This document shows, in pieces, positions 54,501 through 63,059 of a DNA stretch of 64,000 nucleotides (positions within the stretch are counted from its first letter, which is position 1; every line of letters begins with the position of its first letter). Source of the stretch: Verrucomicrobiota bacterium (lineage in GTDB: Bacteria > Verrucomicrobiota > Verrucomicrobiia > Limisphaerales > UBA1319); contig JAKLHY010000016.1 of assembly GCA_022709905.1 (NCBI GenBank), positions 1 to 64,000 of the forward strand, given 5' to 3'. The notes beneath the pieces were generated by a model. The model worked only from the letters and a program-made list of their open reading frames with translations. It had not been told where the DNA came from and searched no databases. A program made the translations under genes and the position numbers.

Positions 54501-55530
54501 AACTCTTTTCCACCTCCCCCTTCTCGTTGAGCATGTCCGCCGCCACTTGGATTGGGCCTTCCTGGTTGATCCCCCTCAACTCTACGTCCAGCGAGATGGC
54601 CTTTTGCCGGGTGGAAGTGCGCACGAAAACATCCGCCACATGCGCCTCCGAGGAACGGCATTCCAGGAAGACACTGCCGGTCAGACCCCGAGACTTTAAG
54701 GAGGCGGACGAGAAGGTGACGGTGCTGCTCAGGGCATTCTGCCAGAAGGTTCCCACCTGTTCCGCGTCGGCGATCGCTGCCACCAACACCCGGACGTTCG
54801 CCGTTTGGCCGGGCGTAACCGCGGAGGTAATGTCCACCGTCCCCCATGGCCAGGCGATTTTTCCGCACTCCTTATCGTTGACATAGACAATCGCGTCGGT
54901 GCATACGCGATCGAAGCGCAGGCTGATCTGCCGGCCTTGCCATTCCGCCGGGATCGCCACTTGCCGCTCGTACCAGGCGCGTGATACCCGTGCTCCGTCA
55001 TATTGATCCGATTCCGGACGGCCGCCGCGGCTTACTAAATCAGACTTGCCCCGGGAACTCTGCCAACTGCCCGGCACCTTGATGTATGCCCAGCCCGCCT
55101 TGGGGGGCTCGAGGCTTGCTTCGGCCGCGGGGATAAAGCGCCAAAGACCGTCCAGGGTAGCCCGCGCGCGTTTTTGATTCACTGTGACGACGCGCGTTCT
55201 ATCCCAGTCGAGGGTCGTGCCCGCTGGAAGATCGGCGTCTGCCAACGGTGTCGCTGCCGCCAGACGTGGCATCACCGTGAAATCGGCAATCCAAAGACAC
55301 GCGAAGGCCAGCAGCAGCCGCAAGCGGAAAGCCGCAGTTCTGTCCGGTTTCCGAAATTCCGGTCCTCCAAAACCGCCCGCATTCTGAGCCGCGGAAGTCG
55401 AGCTTCCCAAGGACAAGGGTAATATCGCGTTGCCTAGTGTGGTGTTTGCGAAATACGACGCATTCTGTTGCGCCCGAAATGTGCGGCGACTCAGCACCGG
55501 CGGATTTGGAGTTCCAGGATCGATACTCAC
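51586..55530 (-). CDS. Large exported glycoside hydrolase family 2-like protein with atypical active site
   Basis: The frame is 1314 codons from GTG 55530. A likely signal peptide (RLLLAFACLWIADFTVMPRLAAA) begins near residue 71, so a TTG start around 55323 is also possible. The N-terminal sandwich (DGLWRFIPAAE, AWYERQVAIPAEWQGRQISLRF, VYVNDKECG) and the opening REFWIEGRQFYLNGTVIRLR fit GH2. The TIM barrel has NHPSVVMWIAGFNFF (about 506-520) where GH2 enzymes normally have the acid/base pair Asn-Glu; here it reads Asn-Phe. A Glu in MVEFG (about 611) could be the nucleophile. The C-terminal 400 residues contain beta-rich and amidotransferase-like segments (ALLCAQDPEWLARALGW, GLVLIGSDASVDVPALTAYL). 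Confidence 0.8.
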   Translation of the reverse strand: MSIDPGTPNPPVLSRRTFRAQQNASYFANTTLGNAILPLSLGSSTSAAQNAGGFGGPEFRKPDRTAAFRLRLLLAFACLWIADFTVMPRLAAATPLADADLPAGTTLDWDRTRVVTVNQKRARATLDGLWRFIPAAEASLEPPKAGWAYIKVPGSWQSSRGKSDLVSRGGRPESDQYDGARVSRAWYERQVAIPAEWQGRQISLRFDRVCTDAIVYVNDKECGKIAWPWGTVDITSAVTPGQTANVRVLVAAIADAEQVGTFWQNALSSTVTFSSASLKSRGLTGSVFLECRSSEAHVADVFVRTSTRQKAISLDVELRGINQEGPIQVAADMLNEKGEVEKSYTAKAVVEAKETQTLVLSWPWADPRLWDVGQPNHYTLRLKVKAEGLDDEYDQIFGFREFWIEGRQFYLNGTVIRLRQPCFYYGPRMQVGDIFSEMGSETVDTRGDASDSERNLDDADRKGYLVAQYILNANKYLMNARGQTRWDQNRQRALDRAAVWMRHYRNHPSVVMWIAGFNFFNNAVDADPRLIGRRGWGQADERWQRLMVYGREMFDGLRKLDPTRAYYSHAGAYTGDLYTMNCYLNLLPLQEREDWLSAWAENGEMPISMVEFGTPMDCTFRRGRHGFESNITSEPLLTEFAAIYFGSAAYAAEESKYREFLHNLFRGGMLYESSENRLDEYANNHKIQRLFRVNTWRSWRTAGLPGGLRTWSWMQDALKEVNGSTLAWIAGPAGAYSAKDHHFSPGQKIGKQIILINDTRQPQNFTATWTAAVGGKQTDEGQLHGSLAVSEIRFIPFQVIAPAVEAGGKSDGQLILEARIGGTTHQDAFAFRIFGEDKKGGGQIAIVDPEGATGRMLTNLGYQTQSWNGAAVPLVVIGRNALKDNTAVAAKLEPYVRAGGRALLCAQDPEWLARALGWRVCPKVARRVFPIPSATQYCPFYNLHPEDLRDWTGNSTLIEAYPEYAGDYLRGNERDQPYAGWHWGNRGGVSSAAIEKPHRSGWRPLLECEFDLAYTPLMELDYGQGRLVVCTLDLEDHSALDPAARQVAGRVLDYAFHAPLLPRISKAVYLGGASGATWLDRIGVSYQKSDTLDTDAGLVLIGSDASVDVPALTAYLEQGGQAFFLPCAQTDGGLGTSLKPAPARFAGSLSPPAWPEARGLSASDLRWRSYLDTPPWILSAGAEIGADGLMGRKTVGKGVAIFCQVDPDCFHADEKTYFRYTRWRATRAAAQLLANLGATFPVDNRVFHPVAFTGKLGVSIGPNGDRSGPQATPPPGPEIFPTSTAAVSSDVGYYSPDYRTDFPMGDNPYRYYRW

Positions 55531-55856
55531 AAAGGGGGTGGTTCGTTAACAAGGGACGATTTCTTTTGATTTCAAAATAAAAACTGAGAGCCAGTTGTCA
55601 ACCGGAATGCGTCCTGCGGGGGAGCAAAGCACTCTTCATTCAGAACATCCTTTAGGGTGGACTCCCTGCGCCTTGATAGCTCCGGCCTGTGACGGGATCC
55701 GGAACACCCCGGGATCGGTTCCCAGGAATTGAGAGTCCGCTACGCTGCAATAATGCTGCGCGACAGAATTGCGCGCCGATCTGGATTCTGATAAAGACGG
55801 GAGGCATGTTCCAAACCAGCAGGGGCCTGAAATCTCAAAATCCAAAGGAGATTCTT
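55531..55856. other. Divergent intergenic region of about 330 bp
   Basis: Separates the GH2-like gene and the GldA-type gene, which point away from each other, so it should hold promoters for both. I see an A+T-rich stretch near 55555-55590 but no clear -35/-10 pair. The dehydrogenase frame is open upstream of its start, but that part is not protein-like. Confidence 0.4.
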
Positions 55857-56957
55857 ATGTTTAAGAAGGCTGTATTTCCGGGCAAATACCTCCAGGGCGC
55901 GGGCGCCATCGCCGAGTTGCCCGCCTTGATCAAGTCCCTGGGCAACCAGGGATTGATTCTGGCATCGCCATCCGTCAAGGAGAAAGTCATTCCCTCATGC
56001 GGCATCGATCTTAAGGCGCAATCGATTCCCATCGACGTATTCCAGGGCGAATGTTGTCAGAAGGAACTCGACCGCGTGTCGGCCCTCATCGCGCACAATC
56101 AGGTCGACGTTCTCATCGGGATGGGGGGCGGCAAGACGATTGACACGGCCAAGATCGCCGCCGATCGCGCCCGGATCCCTGTCATCATTATCCCCACCAT
56201 CGCCTCGACAGACGCGCCTTGCAGCGGTTGTGCGGTTCTCTACTCGGAGGGCGGCATTTTCGAGTCTGTTTGCTACCAGACATCGAATCCGGCCGTTGTC
56301 CTAGTGGATGTGGCCATCCTGGCCATGGCGCCGGCACGTTTCCTGGTTGCCGGCATGGGAGACGCCCTGTCGACGTGGTTTGAGGCACGGTCCTGTGAAC
56401 GCACCCAGTCGCCGAACGAATGTGGCGGGATCAGCACTACCGTGGGTCTTCACATCGCTAAACTCTGCTACGAAACCCTGCTGGCCTACGGCCCGGCTGC
56501 CAAAGTGGCCAGTCAACGGCACTTGATCACCCCGGCTTTCGAGCACATTGTCGAGGCCAACATCCTGCTGAGCGGGATTGGCTTCGAAAGCGCCGGTCTG
56601 GCTTCGGCCCATTCGATTCACAACGGGCTCACCGCCTTGCCGGAAACCCACGCCTTCTACCATGGCGAGAAAGTCGCCTTCGGGGTTCTTGCCGGTCTTC
56701 AACTCACCGATGCTCCGGCCGCCGAACTGGAGACGGTTTTCGCCTTCTGTGAAGAGGTCGGGCTGCCCACCACCCTGTCGGATATCGGATTGGGCAACGC
56801 GGGTCGCGACAAGTTGATGCTCGCGGCCGCTAAGACTTGCGAGCCCGGCCAACCCATCCATCACGAGGCGGGCACGATCACTCGTGAAAAAGTCCTGGAT
56901 GCCATGCTTGCAGCCGATGCCCTGGGTCAGGCCAGAAAATCAGGGAGCCGTTGTTAA
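55857..56957 (+). CDS. gldA: Glycerol dehydrogenase (GldA-type)
   Basis: GldA is an NAD-linked iron-type or zinc polyol dehydrogenase that oxidises glycerol to dihydroxyacetone. The 366-aa product has normal length. It shows the NAD-binding GMGGGKTIDTAKIAAD, the metal-site stretch VAGMGDALSTWFEARSCERT, and the ligand-bearing SAHSIHNGLTALPETHAFYHGEKVAFG. The ATG at 55857 is chosen because AAGGAG lies six bases upstream and the family start MFKKAVFPGKYLQGAGAI follows. Other C3 polyols remain possible substrates. Confidence 0.93.
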   Translation: MFKKAVFPGKYLQGAGAIAELPALIKSLGNQGLILASPSVKEKVIPSCGIDLKAQSIPIDVFQGECCQKELDRVSALIAHNQVDVLIGMGGGKTIDTAKIAADRARIPVIIIPTIASTDAPCSGCAVLYSEGGIFESVCYQTSNPAVVLVDVAILAMAPARFLVAGMGDALSTWFEARSCERTQSPNECGGISTTVGLHIAKLCYETLLAYGPAAKVASQRHLITPAFEHIVEANILLSGIGFESAGLASAHSIHNGLTALPETHAFYHGEKVAFGVLAGLQLTDAPAAELETVFAFCEEVGLPTTLSDIGLGNAGRDKLMLAAAKTCEPGQPIHHEAGTITREKVLDAMLAADALGQARKSGSRC

Positions 56958-56994
56958 GCCCCATATTCGGGCACTCGGCCAGGCCCGTCTTTGC

Positions 56995-57342
56995 TCAACC
57001 GAACGTGGTCCCGTTCCAACCCCAGCTGCCGGCATCCACATCGGTGAAGTTGAGGTAAATCCGATCCGGTGAAATCCCGGCGGCCTCGGCGAGCAGTGTA
57101 GAGACTTGCTGGGCCAGCTTGCGATTCACGCTGTCGGTTAGTCCCCCGATGCTGCGGATATCGACAAAAGCCGCGTCGTCTGCCTTGCCGGACATCACGA
57201 TGGCCGGCTGGCTTGCGGTGACCATGACATATTGTTCGGGCTTTCCGATGGCAGCGGCGACAGCTTTGGAAAGGGACGCCAGGAGGGCTTTTTGTTTTTC
57301 GTCGGAGAGGACGACCGTGGTTTCGAGTTTGAGCAGAGGCAT
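56995..57342 (-). CDS. MIF-like tautomerase family protein
   Basis: The 115-aa product has the length and pattern of the macrophage-migration-inhibitory-factor/phenylpyruvate tautomerase superfamily. Met is followed by Pro (MPLLKLETTV), leaving the catalytic Pro-1 after processing. The segment KPEQYVMVTASQPAIVMSG and the C-terminal ISPDRIYLNFTDVDAGSWGWNGTTFG are family hallmarks. The physiological substrate of bacterial members is unclear. It converges with gldA; their stops are 37 bp apart. Confidence 0.93.
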   Translation of the reverse strand: MPLLKLETTVVLSDEKQKALLASLSKAVAAAIGKPEQYVMVTASQPAIVMSGKADDAAFVDIRSIGGLTDSVNRKLAQQVSTLLAEAAGISPDRIYLNFTDVDAGSWGWNGTTFG

Positions 57343-57427
57343 GCTTCTTTTCTAACGTGGCAAGGCGATTCACTCAAGACCAACAAAGGCCCCCAAATCG
57401 GCTCGCAGGATACCCGCAAAAAAAATC

Positions 57428-57458
57428 TAACCTAGAATGAACGCCAATGGACACGAAT
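57428..57458 (+). repeat. Dispersed repeat family B, partial copy
   Basis: TAACCTAGAATGAACGCCAA and the following ACACGAAT match the core of the 39914 copy with several differences. Confidence 0.45.
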
Positions 57459-57652
57459 AAAACCCGAGGTTTCCTGTCGGCAAAATCGCTCTGCGGAATG
57501 AATTTCGCGCGCCGATCGTTCCCGGTTGCGAAGCGAGAGTGACTCAACAGGCTGGACCGCGGGATTTATCCCGCCGTGCCGGTTGACGCCGGATCTCAGA
57601 CATTCCATCGATTTTACCAACACTTCAGGTCCTTCGTATTTGGCCTGACATT

Positions 57653-57703
57653 ATTGGCGTTGATTGGCGTCTATTCGCGGTTAAATCGTTTTATTTGCGG
57701 TTC
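57653..57703 (-). repeat. Dispersed repeat family B
   Basis: The reverse complement matches 39914-39962 at roughly 44 of 49 positions, including CCGCAAAT, TTAACCGCGAAT and GACGCCAATC. Confidence 0.65.
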
Positions 57704-57810
57704 AAGGGAGCAGCCGCCAACTTGATTCTCCCGCACTCCAGCGATATCGTGTTAATGTTCTCACCCACTTTTTCGAGAAAAAGGAATGGCAGCAAAAAGG
57801 GAGGGGCACG

Positions 57811-59556
57811 ATGAGACGGTTTCCCGGTCTAAACCTGGTGCTGCAGGCAGTCCTGGCGGCGTGGACACTGTCGGCGGCTCATGCGGGGGTGGCGCTCAAG
57901 CCCGTGCTCGGAAGCCAAAGCGCTGAGATTGGCACGTTTCACGGCTGGGTCGGTTGGGTGGGATGGGACGCGACCTTTTCCGAGTCCTACAACCCGGTTC
58001 AAGAAACCTATGGTTGGGTGGTCTACTTTGCGCCAGAGGCCATTTATGTCGCCTTACAACCGGCCCAGGCGGTTTATTCGGGCGTCGATGTCAACATGGG
58101 CTTTGATTTTTTCTATGGTTTTTTAAGGGCCCCCAACGCGGCTTCCACCCTGAGCCGCGATTACCTCACCCGCCTCTGGGGGGTTGCGTTTTCCAAAGGG
58201 ATCATCTCGGTCTCTCCGCCGGGAGGACCGATGTCGAAGCTTTCCCTGGGGCTCACCGTAGCCCAAACGTTCTATCGAGTTTCACACACCACGACCGTGG
58301 TGCCGGCGTTTCAGTTCGGAGCCGGGGTCAGCGCCAGCTTCAGTTTGCTGCCGATCGATCTGCCATTTTCAGTCGCGCTGGACCGCGACTGGCAACCCGC
58401 ATATAAAGATCCGGGCTTCTCAGGTTTTTGGCCGATTGCCCTCTGGAATCTCCGCGACAATCCCACCCTCGATCCGGCCACTCAAATTGCCAATGGTTTG
58501 TCTGCCATCATCTCGAGCGGGACACGGTATCCCGCCACCACGGTGGCCATGGCGGGCCACTTGCTCGGGGTGATCCAAAAGGCCCAAAACCGCCCCGAGG
58601 TGAGCGCCTTTCTTGCGGATCCGAGCGTGACTTCGCGCATTTCCCAGACTCTTGAAGATACCAGCACCTGGCTGCAAACTTCGGATACCGGTCATCTCCC
58701 CGCGCTGCTCCAACCCTTTTTCGCGTATCCGGAAATGGAAGAAACTGTCCAGCCGATCCTGGCGGGAACCCAGATGGCCTTCGAAACCGGATACCGCGCG
58801 GGTGCCGAAGCCAATCCGGGCAACGACACCGTGCATGTCGATGGCATTATCACCCACTACTGTTTTGTCGGCGAACCGGTCACCATCGAGGTCCGGGCCC
58901 AGGAACTCGTCGAGGTCATCACCAACCGGACGGCCGCGGAGTTCGAAGGCGCCTGGATCGGATTCGATGTGCCGGTGGAATACATGACCGCATACGCCAG
59001 CGCGGGCAAACGTGAATGGCTGCAAATCACCAACGGCGTCGCGCGCTACTCTATCATCCAATCCATGACACGCCCCCAGGTGATGGGCGTTGTTTACGAC
59101 GACGATTCATCCGATCCGCCATTGAATCACGGCGCCGATGTCGAGTTGAAACGCCGGCTCCTGATCTTTGTGGACCGAACCGATGCCAACCACAACCAAA
59201 TTCCGGACTATTGGGAGAAACGCTTCGGTCTGACCAACAACCCGCCGGGCATCGACACCGATCGAGACGGCCAATCCGATGCGGCGGAATACATCGCCGA
59301 TACCGATCCCACAAATCCTCAGGCCTTGCTTCGTTTGCGTTTGAACACCGCGGGAAATCCCCCGACATTCAGCATCCCCGCCACGTCTCGTGATCGAAAA
59401 TACACCCTCGAATCCTGCGCCAATCTGACGTCGCAGCCCCCACAGTGGACGGTTCTGTTTGAATCATCCGGCACCGGCGCTGAAATGATATTCAACGCCC
59501 GTTCTTATCTGACCGGACCGGCCGCCTTCTTTCGTATTTGTGTTTCCGCACCTTGA
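57811..59556 (+). CDS. Secreted protein with thrombospondin type-3-like C-terminal segment
   Basis: The 581-aa product has a signal peptide (LVLQAVLAAWTLSAAHA). The first 400 residues are rich in aromatic and small residues (GWVGWVGWDATFSESYNP, FDFFYGFLRAP) and match no family I know. Near residue 460 comes DRTDANHNQIPDYWEKRFGL and DTDRDGQSDAAEYIADTDP, a calcium-binding type-3-like repeat. The tail (KYTLESCANLT...W) is the beta-sandwich ending seen on many secreted Verrucomicrobia proteins. A good ribosome site, AAGGGAGG, lies six bases before the ATG. Role unknown. Confidence 0.8.
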   Translation: MRRFPGLNLVLQAVLAAWTLSAAHAGVALKPVLGSQSAEIGTFHGWVGWVGWDATFSESYNPVQETYGWVVYFAPEAIYVALQPAQAVYSGVDVNMGFDFFYGFLRAPNAASTLSRDYLTRLWGVAFSKGIISVSPPGGPMSKLSLGLTVAQTFYRVSHTTTVVPAFQFGAGVSASFSLLPIDLPFSVALDRDWQPAYKDPGFSGFWPIALWNLRDNPTLDPATQIANGLSAIISSGTRYPATTVAMAGHLLGVIQKAQNRPEVSAFLADPSVTSRISQTLEDTSTWLQTSDTGHLPALLQPFFAYPEMEETVQPILAGTQMAFETGYRAGAEANPGNDTVHVDGIITHYCFVGEPVTIEVRAQELVEVITNRTAAEFEGAWIGFDVPVEYMTAYASAGKREWLQITNGVARYSIIQSMTRPQVMGVVYDDDSSDPPLNHGADVELKRRLLIFVDRTDANHNQIPDYWEKRFGLTNNPPGIDTDRDGQSDAAEYIADTDPTNPQALLRLRLNTAGNPPTFSIPATSRDRKYTLESCANLTSQPPQWTVLFESSGTGAEMIFNARSYLTGPAAFFRICVSAP

Positions 59557-59806
59557 TAAATACCGAGGCACCGAGGTCTGGATTCAGTGGCCGATTTTCC
59601 TTGATGCCCTCCAGGATGCGCTGGGGCCTAGTGATGAAAGATCTTTCCGGAAATGTCTTTTGGCAACGGGTCAACCAAATTGATGTCGCAGGTGCAACAC
59701 AAATTTGTCTTGCGTCAGGCATGGCTTGGATCCAAACCCGTCAAACCATCCGACTGGGTCTCATGAGTCATGGCAAAGTCGCGTAAGCAGAGAGCGTGTG
59801 CTTTAT

Positions 59807-61837
59807 CTAGCGCTGACGCCCCGCGTTCTTTAGTCGGGGATCAATCGAGACCTCACGGCCATCGAAGGGCAGGTCGATTAAGGGCCCAACCGAAAAGCCA
59901 TCCGGGCGTGGTCTCGAGAGCAAATCATGCGTGAGGAGATCCTCGGCTTTGGCGAATTCGGGAAGTAGTTCGGGTTGTCCCGCATAAACCGGTGTGGTTT
60001 TCAGAGACATAGCTTTTACGGACATCGTCAGTTTCTCATAATCAATCGAAACGATCAGGGGTTCGATTTGACTATGGGTGTCATTTCCGAGCTTTTTCCA
60101 GTCCTCATAGTTTATGTTCGTTTTGCCATCGCCAACAAATCCATACGCGAGATCACTCCGATAAGCGCCGAAAAGATTATGATCTGATTTGCTGGTTTCA
60201 TTGGGGAAATGAATTGCCACCCGGTAGGCGCCGATCATATTCCCATAAACCCGAAAATGCCGGTTCCACGCGGTGCCCCCCGTTCTATCCGCGCTGCCAT
60301 TAGCAATGTCGATGGCATGATCTTCGCCGTTGAAAATCAGGTTTTGGAGCACGGCCACCCTTTCGGCATCATGAATATGGAATCCATGCGCGTTATCCAC
60401 ACCGCGACCCCAATTGTAGCGGTGGGTCTCGAACATGATGTTGTTGTCCACCAAGTTTGGGCCCTGGTTGATTTCCAGGAAGATCTGTCCCCAGGTGCAG
60501 TCAAAATTCTGGAGGCACACATTCTGGGTGATTCGGGTATTGCAGATCTCTCCGTCAAGCCAGATGGACGAACCATAGTAGGTGGTGACAATCACATTCC
60601 GGCGGATCAGTGAATTAACGGTCCGGTGGATTTTGATGGCGGCGTTTTCACAGTGGCCGGGAACATTCATCGTGCAACACTCGCGAAACAGATTGTCTTC
60701 GACCAAAACCTGCTCGTTGCTCATATTATGCCAGCCGGCGACTCCGCAGACTCCGAAATGATGGATATGGTTGCGCCGGACAATATGATAACCTTGGGCC
60801 TCGCCCTTGCCGTAAGTCCACCAGCCCCCGCCCAGATCCATGGCAATGGTATTGGCATAACCGATTTCACAATCCTCGACGATCCAGTGATGCCCGCCAA
60901 AAGAACTGATCAATCCGCGTTGCGGCCAGGGAATGGGGACGGGATTGGCCGCATGAACCATTTTAAATCCGCTGATTTTGATGTAATTCAAGTAACGCTT
61001 CCGCGGGGCAAAAACCTGCTCCCTGGTGGTGATTTCAAAGGTCAGACCATTAGGATTCTTATCGTTTTGCAGACGGAGGTGAATGGTCATTCCATTCTCC
61101 TCCACCCAGAACAATCCAACATCCTGAGGCTTCAACTCTTCAAGGTTTTCGTATTTGGAAACCTGTCTTAACTTTTCTCCCTCCAGGAAAATCATGCCGC
61201 GGCAGTGCTCGAATTCCTTATTGTAGCCCCAGTCCGCATCGATGCGGCCATTGAGCAGACAAAATGGATTGGCCCCCTCGAATTGGCCGCCCTTTAAGGT
61301 CGCTTCATAGGTGAGCCATTTCCGGTTTTGGTCTTTGCCGATGTAACGCGTTTCCATCCATTCAGGACGCCATTCATCGGATCCTTTGATCACCACCTCT
61401 TCACCCGGCGCCGCATAATACCAAATCATTTCCTCCGGCGAATTGCCGCCGTTTTCAGGTTTAACCCATTCCCGATAGATCCCCTCGTGGACCTCGACGG
61501 CTTCTCCGGCAACCAAAATGGCGGCCGCCTTGGAGATCGTCTTAAACGGAGCGCTGGCGCTGCCGTCATTTTCATCCGAGGCATTGGGGGCCTTTTGGGC
61601 GACGTGATAGATCTTCTTGGGATGAAAGTCCGTCTCCCAGGTTTTGAAGATCTGTCCCAGGGGAAGCTTCATTTCAATAAATCCATCCGTTGCGGCGCCG
61701 GAACGGCGCTGGGCTTCTCCTTTCGGCAACTCTTGTTGCGCCGGTGCGAATGCCGCAATCCAGATCATCGCGGACAGAAGCCGTATGATGTGGGTCGCGG
61801 GCGGGTGAATTCGGAAACTTGGCTGATGGCGTTTCAT
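59807..61837 (-). CDS. Exported right-handed beta-helix protein (pectate-lyase-like)
   Basis: The 676-aa product has a signal peptide (HIIRLLSAMIWIAAFAPAQQ). It contains the opening common to DUF1565-type helices, KIYHVAQKAPNASDENDGSASAPFKTISKAAAILVAGEAVEVHEGIYREW. Parallel beta-helix turns follow, for example HHWIVEDCEIGYANTIAMDLGG, YHIVRRNHIHHFGVCGVAG, VLVEDNLFRECCT, LIRRNVIVTTYYGSSIWLDG and ITQNVCLQNFDCTWG. Such proteins usually degrade or bind acidic polysaccharides. Catalytic residues cannot be assigned by eye, so the enzyme class is open. The 250 bp between it and the previous gene holds no other gene. Confidence 0.85.
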   Translation of the reverse strand: MKRHQPSFRIHPPATHIIRLLSAMIWIAAFAPAQQELPKGEAQRRSGAATDGFIEMKLPLGQIFKTWETDFHPKKIYHVAQKAPNASDENDGSASAPFKTISKAAAILVAGEAVEVHEGIYREWVKPENGGNSPEEMIWYYAAPGEEVVIKGSDEWRPEWMETRYIGKDQNRKWLTYEATLKGGQFEGANPFCLLNGRIDADWGYNKEFEHCRGMIFLEGEKLRQVSKYENLEELKPQDVGLFWVEENGMTIHLRLQNDKNPNGLTFEITTREQVFAPRKRYLNYIKISGFKMVHAANPVPIPWPQRGLISSFGGHHWIVEDCEIGYANTIAMDLGGGWWTYGKGEAQGYHIVRRNHIHHFGVCGVAGWHNMSNEQVLVEDNLFRECCTMNVPGHCENAAIKIHRTVNSLIRRNVIVTTYYGSSIWLDGEICNTRITQNVCLQNFDCTWGQIFLEINQGPNLVDNNIMFETHRYNWGRGVDNAHGFHIHDAERVAVLQNLIFNGEDHAIDIANGSADRTGGTAWNRHFRVYGNMIGAYRVAIHFPNETSKSDHNLFGAYRSDLAYGFVGDGKTNINYEDWKKLGNDTHSQIEPLIVSIDYEKLTMSVKAMSLKTTPVYAGQPELLPEFAKAEDLLTHDLLSRPRPDGFSVGPLIDLPFDGREVSIDPRLKNAGRQR

Positions 61838-62148
61838 ACACGGAAAGTACTAAAAACCTGGAGTGTCGGACGTCAACAACAAAGCCGGGACTCCCAACGA
61901 TCCGGGGCCGTTCAGCAGTAAGGTGTCCGCACTTTAGAGTAGGCGAACCTGCCGACGAGCGGATTTCACGCCCAACAAACTGACAGAATAAATTGGCCAG
62001 CAACAAGATTGGCATTGGGAATGCTCTTCCAGTTTTTGAGAACTGGATGGTGTGAAGCAATCGCAACAAGGCTTGTTCAGCCCCCTTGAATCAGGCAAGT
62101 GCTTTGGCTTGGATCCGGCAGCCTGGCACATTGGCTCACGGAGGTCGT
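61838..62148. other. Divergent intergenic region of about 310 bp
   Basis: Lies between the beta-helix protein and the ECF sigma factor gene, which diverge. It should contain both promoters, but no convincing consensus or gene was found. The sigma-factor frame is open to 62086. Confidence 0.4.
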
Positions 62149-62922
62149 ATGCCTGAGACGGACCGGTCAGAAGAACAATCCGGCATCGCCGGCAGGGGAT
62201 TTCAAACAACGGCTTGGACTGATATTCGGCGCGCCACTCAGCACGAGAATCCCGTTCAGGCGTTGGAGGCCTGGGAACACCTGTGTAAAGCGTATTGGAC
62301 ACCCATCTACTATCATATTTGTCGTTGGGGAAATTCTCAGGAGGCAGCCAAGGATCTAACCCAGGATTTCTTTTATCATTTGTTGCGACGCGAACGGCTC
62401 AAGAAAGCGGACCGGTCTCGAGGCAGGTTCCGATCCTTTCTTTTGACTACGCTCAATCATTTCCTCCATTCGGAATGGGACCGGCGCATAGCCCAGGTAC
62501 GCGACGAGCGTGTAGTGGTCTCCCTCGATCAAACAGATGCCGACGGTGATGCACTGATCGAACCAGCGGGCGGATTATCACCCGACGCAGTGTTCGAACG
62601 CCAATGGGCGACCCGTGTTTTCCGGCGAGTTCGGGAACGGTTAACCGACGAACTCGAGTCCCGCGACAAGGAGGTTCAGTTATCCTTGCTCCCGATCGCT
62701 TTGCATGAAGCCGAGTCCATTGACTCCGCTTCCTACCGGACACTGGCAGAGAGGCTTCAAGTATCCGAGGACAACGTCAAACAGATCATCAGGCGCCTCC
62801 GGCAACGCTGGGGTGAAATCCTGAGGGATGAAGTCTCGATCACCGTCGAGCATTCGTCTGAAGTGGAGGAGGAAATCCAATACTTGCGCCGAATTGTGGA
62901 GGATCATCGGGGGGTTCCGTAG
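62149..62922 (+). CDS. ECF-type RNA polymerase sigma factor
   Basis: The 257-aa product has a sigma-2 region (ALEAWEHLCKAYWTPIYYHICRWGNSQEAAKDLTQDFFYHLLRRERLKKADRSRGRFRSFLLTTLNHFL) and a C-terminal sigma-4-like helix-turn-helix (SYRTLAERLQVSEDNVKQIIRRLRQRWGEILRDEV). It is the long planctomycete/verrucomicrobial ECF type, with an extra inserted stretch between the two regions. The ATG at 62149 removes 21 poorly conserved residues from the longest frame. No anti-sigma gene of known type is adjacent; the following gene encodes a membrane-anchored protein that could be a partner. Confidence 0.88.
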   Translation: MPETDRSEEQSGIAGRGFQTTAWTDIRRATQHENPVQALEAWEHLCKAYWTPIYYHICRWGNSQEAAKDLTQDFFYHLLRRERLKKADRSRGRFRSFLLTTLNHFLHSEWDRRIAQVRDERVVVSLDQTDADGDALIEPAGGLSPDAVFERQWATRVFRRVRERLTDELESRDKEVQLSLLPIALHEAESIDSASYRTLAERLQVSEDNVKQIIRRLRQRWGEILRDEVSITVEHSSEVEEEIQYLRRIVEDHRGVP

Positions 62923-63059
62923 TTTCTCTGTCACTTTGACCCAGGATCACCTTAGAAACAGCATAGTGTGCACCTTGGACCAATCAATCTATGATAGCAT
63001 TCAGATTTGCATTGTTGAGAAACAGAAAGCGCTTTCATTCCCAAGGAACGCGCGACGGG

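Larger units (their letters stand above)
57343..57810. other. Intergenic region with family B repeats (about 470 bp)
   Basis: No gene is supported. It holds a short family B copy at 57428-57458 and a longer inverted one at 57653-57703. A GGGAGGGG ribosome site lies at its end, just before the 57811 gene. Confidence 0.55.

Noticed and set aside
59538..59786. Plus-strand frame of 82 codons after the secreted protein gene
   Set aside because: It begins inside the end of the preceding gene in another frame, has no ribosome binding site and no recognisable motif.
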